In this document: positions 24,424 to 32,726 of the stretch, piece after piece
How the letters are laid out: each line of letters begins with the position of its first letter
Numbering within the stretch: position 1 is the first letter of the stretch
Assembly: GCA_947383275.1 (NCBI GenBank)
Contig: CANDCW010000010.1
Span: 1-50,814, forward strand
DNA from: an uncultured Bacillota bacterium
GTDB lineage: Bacteria; Bacillota; Clostridia; Oscillospirales; Oscillospiraceae
Reading direction: 5' to 3'
DNA length: 50,814 nucleotides
The notes under the pieces: model-generated
Told to the model about the DNA's origin: nothing
The model's database searches: none
The model's input: only the letters and a program-made list of their open reading frames with translations
Translations under genes and position numbers: made by a program

Positions 24424-25098
24424 TTGATTGGACAGCTGATCCTGGCGTCCGGTGGACGGGGGCGGGCAGAGGCGGGCAAGCTCTATGGCCTGCCGGTCCT
24501 GAGGGCGGAGGTGGACCACGCAGGATTTTGGGGCCCGCGCCGCCTGCGGCGGGCGGGGCGGGAGCTGCGCCGGGGAGGCGCGCTGCGGGTGCTGGCTCCT
24601 GACAGCCTGCTACCCATGCTGAAGGGGCTTGGGCTGTGCCCGGTGGACCGTTCATCCTTTGTCCGGGCGCAGTCGGTCCCGCTGGCTTTGGCTGCGTTGG
24701 AGCGGCGGGGGTTGACCCCGGAACGGGCCGCGGTGGCCCTGCGCGGCCTGAGGGCGGACCGGGACATGGCCCGCACAGCAGCGCAGCTGTGCCCCAGGGT
24801 ACGGAGTTTGGTGATTGACGCGCCCCGGGGCGGGGGGGAGCTGGCCCAATGGCTGCGCCGTGAGTTCGGCGTGCCCGTCCTGCCGCCGGGAGAGCGGGGG
24901 CAGGCGGCCCTGGTCTTTCAGGAGGGCGTCTCCCCCCCGGAGGAGGGGGCCCTGGAGCTCTATGGCCCCCAACCCAATTTGGGCGGGCTGTCCCTGGCCG
25001 CTCCTGGGCTGGAGGAGGAGGACCGGGAGAACCTGCCGCTGCTGGCGGCCCTTTGGGAGGGGGGGAGACTGAGCCCCAAAGATATAAAAATCACTTGA
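24424..25098 (+). CDS. Unknown protein between spoIIR and greA
   Basis: 224-aa Arg/Leu/Gly-rich soluble protein that I cannot assign. I start it at TTG 24424 because AAGGGGGG lies upstream at proper distance; GTG 24400 is an alternative. Visible are a repeated RRxRRAGRELRRGGALRVLAP-type basic N-terminal part, VRSLVIDAPRGGGELAQWLR in the middle and an acidic C-terminus. The length is continuous with no frameshift, and codon use matches its neighbours, so it looks real. Its place directly after spoIIR raises the possibility of a sporulation-linked role, which is only a positional guess. Confidence 0.65.
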   Translation: MIGQLILASGGRGRAEAGKLYGLPVLRAEVDHAGFWGPRRLRRAGRELRRGGALRVLAPDSLLPMLKGLGLCPVDRSSFVRAQSVPLALAALERRGLTPERAAVALRGLRADRDMARTAAQLCPRVRSLVIDAPRGGGELAQWLRREFGVPVLPPGERGQAALVFQEGVSPPEEGALELYGPQPNLGGLSLAAPGLEEEDRENLPLLAALWEGGRLSPKDIKIT

Positions 25099-25123
25099 CA
25101 GACTGTTGGCAAACCAATATAAT
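25095..25123 (+). promoter_or_regulatory. Consensus sigma-A promoter of greA-lysS
   Basis: Perfect TTGACA (25095-25100), a 17-base spacer, perfect TATAAT (25118-25123). It sits 95 bases before the greA start and overlaps the last codons of the preceding gene. Confidence 0.88.
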
Positions 25124-25217
25124 ATCACAGAATGTACGACTATACCTAATTGCCCGGTTCCCGCCCAAAGAGGCGGGTGCGCCGGCAAGTAGTTCGATTG
25201 AAAGGTGTGCGAATTTC

Positions 25218-25691
25218 ATGGCGAAGGAATACAAACTGAGCCCCGAGCGGCTCAAAGAATTACAGGATGAACTGACCTACCTCAAGACAACCAGAGAAAA
25301 GGAAGTGGCCGAGCTGATCAAGGAGGCCCGCTCCTTCGGCGACCTGTCGGAGAACAGCGAGTACGACGAGGCCAAAAATGAGCAGGGCAAGCTCTACGCC
25401 CGCATTGGTGAGCTGGAAGAGATCCTGTCCAACTACGTGGTGATTGAGGAGGACGAGGCCGAGGGCGATTACGTCCGCCTGGGCTCTACCGTAACCCTGC
25501 TGGACAAGGAGTTCGACGATGAGCTGACCTACAAGATCGTGGGCTCCCAGGAGGCCGACCCTATGAACGGCGCCATTTCGGAGGACTCCCCCCTGGGCAA
25601 GGCGTTGATGGGAAAAAACGCCGGTGACAACGTGGTGGTAGACGCCCCCGCCGGCCCGGTGGAGTATAAGCTGCTGAAGATTGAGAGATAA
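25218..25691 (+). CDS. greA: Transcription elongation factor GreA
   Basis: 157-aa protein that rescues backtracked RNA polymerase by stimulating transcript cleavage. It has the N-terminal coiled coil with the tip acidic motif (GDLSENSEYDEAKNEQ, about residues 41-56) and the C-terminal FKBP-like domain with VRLGSTVTL and GKNAGDNVVV. The start is ATG 25218. It is cotranscribed with lysS 19 bases downstream, a common arrangement in Firmicutes. Confidence 0.95.
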   Translation: MAKEYKLSPERLKELQDELTYLKTTREKEVAELIKEARSFGDLSENSEYDEAKNEQGKLYARIGELEEILSNYVVIEEDEAEGDYVRLGSTVTLLDKEFDDELTYKIVGSQEADPMNGAISEDSPLGKALMGKNAGDNVVVDAPAGPVEYKLLKIER

Positions 25692-25710
25692 AAGTTAAGG
25701 AGTGGTCATG

Positions 25711-27210
25711 ATGGCCGGTAAGAACAATCAGAACGGAGCGCCGGAGCAGGAAAGCCAGCTGCTCCAAATTCGCCGGGACAAGCTGAAACAGCTTCAGGAG
25801 GGCGGGAATGACCCATTCCAGATCACCCGGTTTGCCGCGGACAATGATTCTGCCAATATCAAGGACAATTTCGACGCCCTGGAGGGCAAAGAGGTGTCCA
25901 TTGCCGGGCGGCTCATGTCCAAGCGGGGGATGGGCAAGGTGTCCTTCTGTGACCTTCAGGACAAAAGCGGCCGCATCCAGCTCTATGCCCGGAAGGATGA
26001 GATGGATGAAGAGGAGTACAACCGGTTTAAAAAGTATGACATTGGCGACATTGTGGGCGTCCATGGCATTGTCTTTCGCACCCAGCGGGGGGAGATGTCC
26101 GTCCGGACGGTGACGGTGACCTTGCTGTCCAAGTCGCTGCTGCCCCTGCCCGAAAAATTCCACGGCCTGACCAACACGGAGCTGCGTTACCGCCAGCGGT
26201 ATGTGGATCTGATTGTCAACCCGGAAGTGAAGCGTAATTTCATGATCCGCTCCCAGTTCATCAAGCACGTCCGGGATTTTATGGATGGCCGTGGATTTAT
26301 GGAGGTGGAGACCCCGGTCCTGAACACCATCTCCGGCGGCGCTACGGCCCGGCCGTTCATTACCCATCACAACACGCTGGACATTGACATGTACATGCGG
26401 ATTGCCACCGAGCTGCCCTTAAAGCGGCTCATCGTGGGCGGTATGGACCGGGTCTATGAGATCGGCCGCATTTTCCGCAACGAGGGTATGGATCCCAAGC
26501 ACAATCCGGAGTTTACTACCATTGAATTGTACCAGGCTTACGCCGATTTCAACGACATGATGGACCTGTTTGAGGACCTGCTGTCCTCTGCCGCACGGAA
26601 GATTCTGGGCACCTATCAGGTCCGGTGGCAGGGAGAGGACATCGACCTGACCCCCGGCTGGCCCCGTATGCCCATGCACGAGGCGGTGAAGCAGTACTGC
26701 GGCATCGACTTTATGGCGATTTCCTCCGACGAGGAGGCGATAGCCGCGGCCAAGGCCATCGGCGTGGAGCTGCCTGAGACGGCGGACAAGACGTGGGGCA
26801 ACGCTTTGTACGAGTGCTTTGATCAGAAGGTGGAGGAGAAGCTGATTCAGCCTACCTTTATCACCATGCACCCGGTGGATGTCTCCCCCCTGGCTAAGCG
26901 GTCCCCCAAGGACCCCCGGCTTACGGAACGGTTCGAGCTGTTTATCTGCCACAGCGAAATGGGCAACGCTTTCTCTGAGCTGAATGATCCCATTGACCAG
27001 CGCCAGCGCTTCCAGAAGCAGGTGGAGCTGCGGGACAAGGGAGACGAGGAGGCCGGCATGATGGACGAGGATTTCCTCACGGCTTTGGAGTATGGAATGC
27101 CTCCCACGGGTGGCCTGGGCATTGGCATTGACCGGTGCGTGATGCTCCTTACCGGTGCAGACTCGATCCGGGAGGTTATCCTCTTCCCCACGATGAAGCC
27201 GGTGGATTAG
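25711..27210 (+). CDS. lysS: Lysyl-tRNA synthetase, class II
   Basis: 499-aa enzyme that charges tRNA-Lys. It has an N-terminal OB-fold anticodon-binding domain (about 50-170; VSIAGRLMSKRGMGKVSF), motif 2 (IFRNEGMDPKHNPEFTTIEL) and motif 3 (GLGIGIDRCVMLLTG). I start it at ATG 25711, since AAGGAG is then 8 bases upstream; GTG 25702 overlaps that site. The last codons carry the 18-bp integration core of a mobile element, so the final residues (LFPTMKPVD) may come from the element. A second copy of these codons lies at 47226-47255 with slightly different third bases. Confidence 0.96.
   Translation: MAGKNNQNGAPEQESQLLQIRRDKLKQLQEGGNDPFQITRFAADNDSANIKDNFDALEGKEVSIAGRLMSKRGMGKVSFCDLQDKSGRIQLYARKDEMDEEEYNRFKKYDIGDIVGVHGIVFRTQRGEMSVRTVTVTLLSKSLLPLPEKFHGLTNTELRYRQRYVDLIVNPEVKRNFMIRSQFIKHVRDFMDGRGFMEVETPVLNTISGGATARPFITHHNTLDIDMYMRIATELPLKRLIVGGMDRVYEIGRIFRNEGMDPKHNPEFTTIELYQAYADFNDMMDLFEDLLSSAARKILGTYQVRWQGEDIDLTPGWPRMPMHEAVKQYCGIDFMAISSDEEAIAAAKAIGVELPETADKTWGNALYECFDQKVEEKLIQPTFITMHPVDVSPLAKRSPKDPRLTERFELFICHSEMGNAFSELNDPIDQRQRFQKQVELRDKGDEEAGMMDEDFLTALEYGMPPTGGLGIGIDRCVMLLTGADSIREVILFPTMKPVD
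27184..27201 (+). repeat. Left attachment core (attL) inside lysS
   Basis: 18 bases identical to 47229-47246. The flanks are also similar (TCCT before, TGGA-TA after), as expected for two versions of one gene end. Confidence 0.85.
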
Positions 27211-27250
27211 GCAAACCGCTGCGGCGTAAGGGATTCAAGGATTTTTAGAT

Positions 27251-27285
27251 GCTCCAAAACGGGCAAATGCTCCATTTTTGCTCCA
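27251..27285 (+). repeat. Left arm repeats (GCTCCA x3)
   Basis: GCTCCA at 27251, 27269 and 27280, all in one orientation. The last two sit in TGCTCCATTTTTGCTCCATC, which closely matches the right-end cluster. They are candidate binding sites for the integrase N-terminal domain. Confidence 0.65.
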
Positions 27286-27318
27286 TCTGGCGCAAGAGTT
27301 TTGAAAAGTTATAAAGAG

Positions 27319-27363
27319 AACTCCGCAGGACAGACTTCAAAATCTGCCCTGCGGAGTTTTTAC
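27319..27363. terminator. Bidirectional terminator between lysS and the lipoprotein gene
   Basis: Arms AACTCCGCAGG (27319-27329) and CCTGCGGAGTT (27348-27358) with inner CAGA/TCTG pairing and T-runs on both strands. Confidence 0.85.
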
Positions 27364-28440
27364 TTAATACCAGTTGCTCCATCCATCTTTGGTTAGTGTG
27401 ATCCACAGCTCAGAGTATCCACCCATATTTCCACCTTGTCCGCCTGTGGATTTGCATTGATAATTGATACCGTCTGAACTTTTTACTGGTATCGTGGTTG
27501 AATTATCCACTCTGACGTTAGCCCCATACTCCGCGCCTCCGCCGATTTTGGGTATAATGCTGATTGTAATGAGAGAGCCGCTTGTAAGTAGTTTTGTCGC
27601 AGTTCCAAACGACTCGTTGTATTGCAGCCCAACAGATTCCATCATCAAGCAATCTGTCTCATCACAGTAATCGGGCCACTCATATTGAGTAAGCCGGGTA
27701 GGTTCCTCAAAAGCGTCATTACCTGGGTCGGAAAAATCGTCATAACCGCCGTAATCGGAATAATCATCAGCCATAAAGTCAGCAGAAATAGAATAATATA
27801 AGATAGTATTTCCCTCTACAATCTGATAAACCCAATCGCCCCATCCCTCCATATCTTCGCACTCCAGCGTCCAATAATAATTCGCAAATTCAGGATAAAC
27901 ATATGCACTGGCAATACCATCAAATATCACATCTCCGCCACTCTCATCAGGAAAGCCTGTTGCGGTTAAGCTCAGTCGGAGGCGTGTTTCATCATTCAGC
28001 GTAATATCATACGACAGATCATAGCCAGTGACAAATTCTCCTGGGGTTACGGAACTGTCAGCTAACTGCATGGATATGATTTCCTGCGCATCCATATAGC
28101 CATGAAGAACCCCGTATAAAACACGATTTCCAGCATTGTTTACCATAGACTGTAAATTCTGTATTCCTTCGGTAGCATTTGTATTCCAATCTTCTGGAAA
28201 TTCAAAGCTGATTCCTGTCCCATCCGCTTGCGGCTGGGGAATAGGTACAACCTCTGGCTTCGGCTCTGATACTGGCTCCGGGACATCAGTAGATTCTACA
28301 ACAGGTTCCGCCGCTGTACTTGATTCGACAAGTGTGTCCTGCGGAACGTCTGTGACTGATACGCCTTCGGTCTGGCCGCCGCATCCTGGCAGAAAAGCCA
28401 AAACGAATAGGACGGCGAAAAGTACGATATTCTTTTTCAT
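27364..28440 (-). CDS. Secreted lipoprotein, unknown
   Basis: 358-aa protein with a lipoprotein signal peptide: MKKN, a hydrophobic core and lipobox LPGC with Cys20 as the lipidated residue. A Pro/Glu/Val/Thr-rich low-complexity linker (about 25-72) follows, then an acidic, Tyr-rich domain (about 73-358) with no family I recognise. The stretch around residues 228-246 is rich in Asp, Tyr and Gly. The start ATG overlaps the patatin stop by 4 bases (ATGA), so the two are translated together. It would be anchored outside the membrane, while the patatin has no signal peptide, so a direct complex is not obvious. Confidence 0.75.
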   Translation of the reverse strand: MKKNIVLFAVLFVLAFLPGCGGQTEGVSVTDVPQDTLVESSTAAEPVVESTDVPEPVSEPKPEVVPIPQPQADGTGISFEFPEDWNTNATEGIQNLQSMVNNAGNRVLYGVLHGYMDAQEIISMQLADSSVTPGEFVTGYDLSYDITLNDETRLRLSLTATGFPDESGGDVIFDGIASAYVYPEFANYYWTLECEDMEGWGDWVYQIVEGNTILYYSISADFMADDYSDYGGYDDFSDPGNDAFEEPTRLTQYEWPDYCDETDCLMMESVGLQYNESFGTATKLLTSGSLITISIIPKIGGGAEYGANVRVDNSTTIPVKSSDGINYQCKSTGGQGGNMGGYSELWITLTKDGWSNWY

Positions 28441-29648
28441 TTTCCTTCCTCGCTTTCTTCTTGTATTCTATGTATTTGCCGTACCATCTCTTTTGCCTGC
28501 TCCAATCCCAAGTCAGCAGCATACTCATAGTTGCGAAGCATTGCTGCTCCTGCCTCGGTCTGAAGGAAAGTCAGAAATCTTTTCTTGTCCTGTGACAGAA
28601 CCGCACTCCGAATGGACTGCACATAAATATTTTTGGCAAGGTTGTAGTGCGCTTCTGCATCTTTGGTACGATCAAGCAAGGGAATCAGTTGACTTTCTGT
28701 GTCCATATAGCCCAAATTGATCCGCCTTCGTGTCAAATCAGTACTAATTTCCAGAAGCTTTCCAAGAGATGCACTGGGCCAGATGTGTATGAATTTAGTC
28801 CAGCCGTTTCCCTGGGAATTGACCATTTCCTCCTTCTTTTGACGCTCCTTTTTATTAGGAATGCAATCAAGATGAATCACAATGATGTTCCGAAATCCGG
28901 CATCTCTTAATGGCTTTACAGGTGTATTATCCAACATACCACCATCTGTATATGTTTTATTTCTATGGGTCGAAACCGGGTAAGCTCCAGGGAATGCCGC
29001 CGATGCAAGAACAGTTTCCACAATTTCCTCATAAGTAAGGCCCTCCCAAGAACGGTATTCAATGCTTCCGGCAAACCGACAGGCTGGATGAAACGAATCC
29101 ATCTTGGATTCCAGCTTGTTTGGCATATGCGCTTCAATGGAAGTTAGTGCCGTATATACTTGCTTATTTGTCGTAGCTATCCCCTCTGGCGATACATATT
29201 TACGCATAATATCGCTCAGGCGGTCTGGGCTATAGAAGCTCGCATTTTTTGCAAGATTGGATAAATTGATGGCAGTTGCTCCTATTGTAAGCGTTGAAAT
29301 AAGCGAAAACAGTGGATTTGCCAATTCCAGTCCTGTTCTCAGCAAGGCCCCAGTAGCCGCTTTTCCCACTCCATACGAAGTCAAACTCTGAATAGTGGAC
29401 TGCCATGCTGATTGGTTCCATGCCTTTATATCACTCTGCTTTGTCTGTCTCCACACTTCCTCTGCGGCATTGTAGTCCCCTTGCGCAAACAGCATACTGT
29501 TCATAGCACCGATAGATGCACCGGAAACCCCAATGATCTCTTTGTCAACCCCCAGTTCTCTCAGACGTTTCCATACGCCGATCTGATAAGCTCCCTTTGC
29601 ACCACCACCGCAAAAAACGATTCCATACTTAAACTTGCCTGAATCCAT
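28437..29648 (-). CDS. Patatin-like phospholipase
   Basis: 403-aa cytosolic serine acyl hydrolase. The oxyanion loop GGGAKG is at 14-19, the nucleophile Ser45 is in GASIG (43-47), and the catalytic Asp235 is in the DGG motif (TYTDGGMLDN). I start it at ATG 29648, preceded by GGAGGT with 7 bases between; two ATGs further upstream lack this spacing. It would release fatty acids from phospholipids. It lies in a mobile element, opposite an XRE regulator and followed by a lipoprotein gene. Patatins occur as membrane-attacking effectors in some anti-phage systems and as secreted virulence factors; there is no cyclase gene here, so it is not a recognisable CBASS. Confidence 0.9.
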   Translation of the reverse strand: MDSGKFKYGIVFCGGGAKGAYQIGVWKRLRELGVDKEIIGVSGASIGAMNSMLFAQGDYNAAEEVWRQTKQSDIKAWNQSAWQSTIQSLTSYGVGKAATGALLRTGLELANPLFSLISTLTIGATAINLSNLAKNASFYSPDRLSDIMRKYVSPEGIATTNKQVYTALTSIEAHMPNKLESKMDSFHPACRFAGSIEYRSWEGLTYEEIVETVLASAAFPGAYPVSTHRNKTYTDGGMLDNTPVKPLRDAGFRNIIVIHLDCIPNKKERQKKEEMVNSQGNGWTKFIHIWPSASLGKLLEISTDLTRRRINLGYMDTESQLIPLLDRTKDAEAHYNLAKNIYVQSIRSAVLSQDKKRFLTFLQTEAGAAMLRNYEYAADLGLEQAKEMVRQIHRIQEESEEGK

Positions 29649-29882
29649 TCGGTTTACCTCCATACTCCCTAAAGTTAAAGTCATTTTGCTTTCCAGTTAT
29701 AGGCTCTCATAGACCACTTGAAATCGTACACAGGCAAATTATACCCTACAAGTTATCCGTTTTCAACTCTTAAACTTCTTTATATATCCTCTTTAAAATT
29801 CTACATAGAAACCTTGAAAGCTAATTTATCAACACAACTTTTCGGGATAGACTATACGCAACAGAATTTGGAGGAAACCCAC

Positions 29883-30266
29883 ATGGATTTGTTAGCGATT
29901 GGGACCAGAATCCGCAGCCAGCGGGAATATTTAGGCTACACAAGGGAACAACTGGCAGAATATCTTGGCGTTACGCCTAAATTCTGCTCCGACATTGAGC
30001 TTGGAGCCAAGGGTATGTCCGTCCCTACGCTCTGCAAGATTTCCAAAATTCTTCGGTTAAAAACAGACTACATCTTATTTGGTAAACGTGAAGTGAAGTT
30101 CAGCGAACCGCTGTCACTCCTGCTGGAAAGCTGCACGGACAAAGAACGCACCTATGCCGAGCAGCTTCTAAAGACGTTCCTGATTGCAATGAACTCCAGG
30201 GAAGATGACCCGGAAAATTCCTTAACGGAAGAAGACGCTTCTTCGGAAGATGAATCCTTGTCGTGA
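29883..30266 (+). CDS. XRE-family regulator with acidic tail
   Basis: 127-aa protein with an N-terminal Cro/CI helix-turn-helix (about residues 6-62; IGTRIRSQREYLGYTREQLA, then a C-terminal LRLKTDYILFGK) and a Glu/Asp/Ser-rich tail. The start is ATG 29883 behind GGAGG. It diverges from the patatin gene across 234 AT-rich bases and probably controls that promoter. A terminator follows at 30299. Confidence 0.85.
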   Translation: MDLLAIGTRIRSQREYLGYTREQLAEYLGVTPKFCSDIELGAKGMSVPTLCKISKILRLKTDYILFGKREVKFSEPLSLLLESCTDKERTYAEQLLKTFLIAMNSREDDPENSLTEEDASSEDESLS

Positions 30267-30298
30267 CCTCCTGCCCATTATAAAACATCTAAACGCAG

Positions 30299-30326
30299 AA
30301 AAGGTTAGCCGCCAGCTAACCTTTTT
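30299..30326 (+). terminator. Terminator after the XRE gene
   Basis: Stem AAAGGTTAGC / GCTAACCTTT followed by TTGTGC. Confidence 0.75.
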
Positions 30327-30369
30327 GTGCTATAATGGTGCTATAGTGAGGGTGGAGGTGTTGCACAGC

Positions 30370-30789
30370 ATGAAATCAACTGATGATTTAGCGAACGAAA
30401 TCAAAGAATCCAACAATATTTTGGATTTTCTGGCTGAAAACCATGAGGAAATGCAGTTGGGTGGCCTGCCGCAATATTTGGAAGAATGGCTCAGAGAAAA
30501 GAATCTGTCCAAAGCGGATGTCGTGCGGCAATCGAATCTGAACCGGGCCTATGTCTATCAGATCTTCCTTGGCAGAAAGTACCCGTCCCGTGATAAGGTG
30601 ATTGCCCTGGCCTTTGGGATGGGCCTGACTGCGGATGAAACACAAAAGCTGCTCAAACAGGCTGGCTACCGGGAACTGTACCCCAGGGACCCACGGGATG
30701 CTCTGCTGCTGTATGCGGTAGGGCACGGTAAGACAATCCTGGAGGCCAATCAACTGCTCTACGACAATAATATTGACGTGCTGGAATAG
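30370..30789 (+). CDS. XRE-like regulator paired with a Ser/Thr kinase
   Basis: 139-aa protein. After an N-terminal helical part there is a helix-turn-helix (about residues 38-95; LSKADVVRQSNLNRAYVYQI, then KYPSRDKVIALAFGMGLT), and a C-terminal segment PRDALLLYAVGHGKTILEAN. The start is ATG 30370 with GGTGGAGG upstream. It converges on the kinase gene at 30831 with a shared terminator between. This helix-turn-helix/kinase pairing is common in clostridial mobile regions, and the kinase may act on the regulator; that is inference. Confidence 0.8.
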   Translation: MKSTDDLANEIKESNNILDFLAENHEEMQLGGLPQYLEEWLREKNLSKADVVRQSNLNRAYVYQIFLGRKYPSRDKVIALAFGMGLTADETQKLLKQAGYRELYPRDPRDALLLYAVGHGKTILEANQLLYDNNIDVLE

Positions 30790-30790
30790 C

Positions 30791-30830
30791 AAAGACCGCT
30801 GGCCGTAGATAGGTCAGCGGTCTTATTTTA
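30791..30830. terminator. Shared terminator between XRE regulator and kinase
   Basis: Stem AAGACCGCTG(G)CC / GG(T)CAGCGGTCTT with T-rich flank TATTTTA on the plus strand; it can serve both converging genes. Confidence 0.75.
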
Positions 30831-31964
30831 CTAATCGTCAAAAACGGATAGCTGATACAACGCCAGAACTGCCGGGGCATAGGGGCTACAGCTTTCCGTG
30901 GGAATGTAACGATAGCCACTCTCACTTGCGGCATATAGTCCCTGGAACGAGCGGTAATGCAAAATTCCATGCTGAATTGAAAAGCTGGTTTCAAAGCCGC
31001 CGAACAGCAAGTTTCCGTTTTCATCACAATATCCTGTGGAAATATACGAAAGGTTCTCTGGTAATACGGTCAACAGTTCTTGATACGCTTCCTGCTCATT
31101 TCCTGCAAATAGGGCCAGTTTTGCTTGGAATCGCTTCAAGGCGGGAATATCAGCATCCCGAAAGACCGATGCCCTGTGGGAACTCAAAACAATTTCTATT
31201 GCTCCCCGGAAGTCGGTATCGGTCGTATAGCTCCACGCTACAAAGCTAGATAATGCCACGATCAAGAACGCCAGCACGGAGAACAGCGGCAGCAGTACAT
31301 ACCTCCGCACCTGTGCAGCCCGGACAGCCCATATGATCTGCCATGCGTACCGATAGCGGCGTTTCGGTTCCAAAGCCGTACAACGTTTCAGAATATGCCG
31401 CCAACGCCGCTTTTTTGTCTCTTTTCCCAGCAGTTCTTGGAAGGTAACGCCCAAAGCGTAAATGTCAGCTCGTCCGTCTGTCTGGGCAAAGCCATATTGC
31501 TCCGGGGGCGCATAACCTCTGGTCCCGATCAGGCGGGTATCACTCTCCGCCTGTGGCTTTTCTTCTCTGGCGGCATCAAAGTCAATGAGCCGGATATGGC
31601 CGTCAGCGCCGATCAGCAGATTGGAGGGTTTTATATCCCGGTGGACAATCTGGTTCCGGTGCAAATGGCTCAAAACCTCGCACAGTTCCAGCAGCCATTT
31701 TCGCAGTTGCTTTTCCGTTGGGTGGGCCTCAGCTACGGAACGGCCCTCTATGTATTCCTCCACAATGACTGTTTCCTCTGGCCCATAGCGCACTTCATAA
31801 AGCTTGGGGAGATAGGGGTGGGGAAGTTCCAAAAGCCGCTCATAGATGGGTAGATTGCCTAACAGATGCTTTTCCACCAGCATACGGCGGTTTTTCGTAT
31901 CGAAAACAAGATAAATCTTACTTTTCTCGCTGTCTTTCAGCGTTTCCAGCCGTTCAAGCTCCAT
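30831..31964 (-). CDS. Membrane-anchored Ser/Thr protein kinase
   Basis: 377-aa Hanks-type kinase. The catalytic loop is HRDIKPSNLL (108-117), the metal motif is DFD (128-130) in place of DFG, and the activation-segment motif GTRGYAPPEQYG starts at 148. A single transmembrane helix (about 222-246) follows, then an extracellular domain of about 130 residues with no PASTA repeats. The glycine loop is not classical (TLKDSEKSKIYLV). I start at ATG 31964 (MELERLE) with GGGGTGG upstream. It is not the housekeeping PrkC type. The extracellular part could sense a signal; nothing identifies which. Confidence 0.88.
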   Translation of the reverse strand: MELERLETLKDSEKSKIYLVFDTKNRRMLVEKHLLGNLPIYERLLELPHPYLPKLYEVRYGPEETVIVEEYIEGRSVAEAHPTEKQLRKWLLELCEVLSHLHRNQIVHRDIKPSNLLIGADGHIRLIDFDAAREEKPQAESDTRLIGTRGYAPPEQYGFAQTDGRADIYALGVTFQELLGKETKKRRWRHILKRCTALEPKRRYRYAWQIIWAVRAAQVRRYVLLPLFSVLAFLIVALSSFVAWSYTTDTDFRGAIEIVLSSHRASVFRDADIPALKRFQAKLALFAGNEQEAYQELLTVLPENLSYISTGYCDENGNLLFGGFETSFSIQHGILHYRSFQGLYAASESGYRYIPTESCSPYAPAVLALYQLSVFDD

Positions 31965-32022
31965 TACACCACCCCATTTCAGCACCTAAAGTATATCAAT
32001 TCTCCGCTAAAGATACAAGCAG

Positions 32023-32583
32023 TCAATTTACCTTGGCGGATTGCTGTACCTTTCTGTAGAACGTGGTCTTACTCAATTTCAATGTCCGCATGGCCTCCAC
32101 CGCTGTAATCTCGCCCCTGCGCCACTGGGCAAGCACACGATCAAAGTCTGGCGGTTGAGTGGCCTTCCGTCCAGTGTACTTCCCTTGCTCTTTAGCGATA
32201 GCGATACCTTCCCGCTGGCGCTGCAAGATATATTCCCGCTCCAACTCCGCCACGGCCCCGAAGATGGTCAGCATGAACTTCCCCGTAGGCGTGGTGGTGT
32301 CGATGGACTCTTTCTTGCTGACGAACTCAACACCCTTCGCCGTCAACCGCTCCACCAGTTCCAGAAGATCACGGGTGTTTCTGGCGAAGCGGCTGATACT
32401 CTCCACGATCACCGTATCGCCACGGCGCACATACTCCATCATCCGTTGCAGTTCCGGGCGGTTGGCGTTCTTGCCGCTCATACGGTCGATGTAGACTTCA
32501 TCCACGCCCAGTTCCTGCATTAGAACCTCCTGCCGGATGGTGTTCTGCTCCTGGGTGCTAACCCGGATATATCCGATTTTCAT
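32023..32583 (-). CDS. Serine recombinase, resolvase/invertase family
   Basis: 186-aa small serine recombinase. The catalytic Ser9 is in YIRVSTQEQ; downstream are the conserved arginines of SISRFARNTRDLLELV and an AELEREYILQRQREGI helix. A C-terminal helix-turn-helix follows (about 150-178; GEITAVEAMRTLKLSKTTFY). This is the Tn3-resolvase/Pin size class, not a large integrase. Immediately upstream are repeated CCCATTAGGGT-type sites (32621-32725) that could be its binding sites. Confidence 0.92.
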   Translation of the reverse strand: MKIGYIRVSTQEQNTIRQEVLMQELGVDEVYIDRMSGKNANRPELQRMMEYVRRGDTVIVESISRFARNTRDLLELVERLTAKGVEFVSKKESIDTTTPTGKFMLTIFGAVAELEREYILQRQREGIAIAKEQGKYTGRKATQPPDFDRVLAQWRRGEITAVEAMRTLKLSKTTFYRKVQQSAKVN

Positions 32584-32620
32584 TCCAACTTCCCCCTATC
32601 AAAAAACAAATTTGCGTAAA

Positions 32621-32725
32621 AGTCCCATTAGGGTCGGTTTCAAGTCTGGAACGTACCAAAACTCAAAAACCAACTCTAATGGGACGCTTTTTCGCTGTTT
32701 CGTTTGGGTACACCCTAATGGAACG
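32621..32725. repeat. Candidate res-type sites upstream of the resolvase
   Basis: Three related copies: AGTCCCATTAGGGT (32621-32634), ACTCTAATGGGACG (32673-32686, inverted) and CACCCTAATGGAACG (32711-32725, inverted). The placement directly ahead of a serine resolvase gene fits a multi-subsite resolution site. Confidence 0.55.
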
Positions 32726-32726
32726 T

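Noticed and set aside
28437..29648. CBASS system based on the patatin
   Set aside because: No cyclase, ubiquitin-like or TRIP13-like genes nearby; the partners are a lipoprotein and an XRE regulator.
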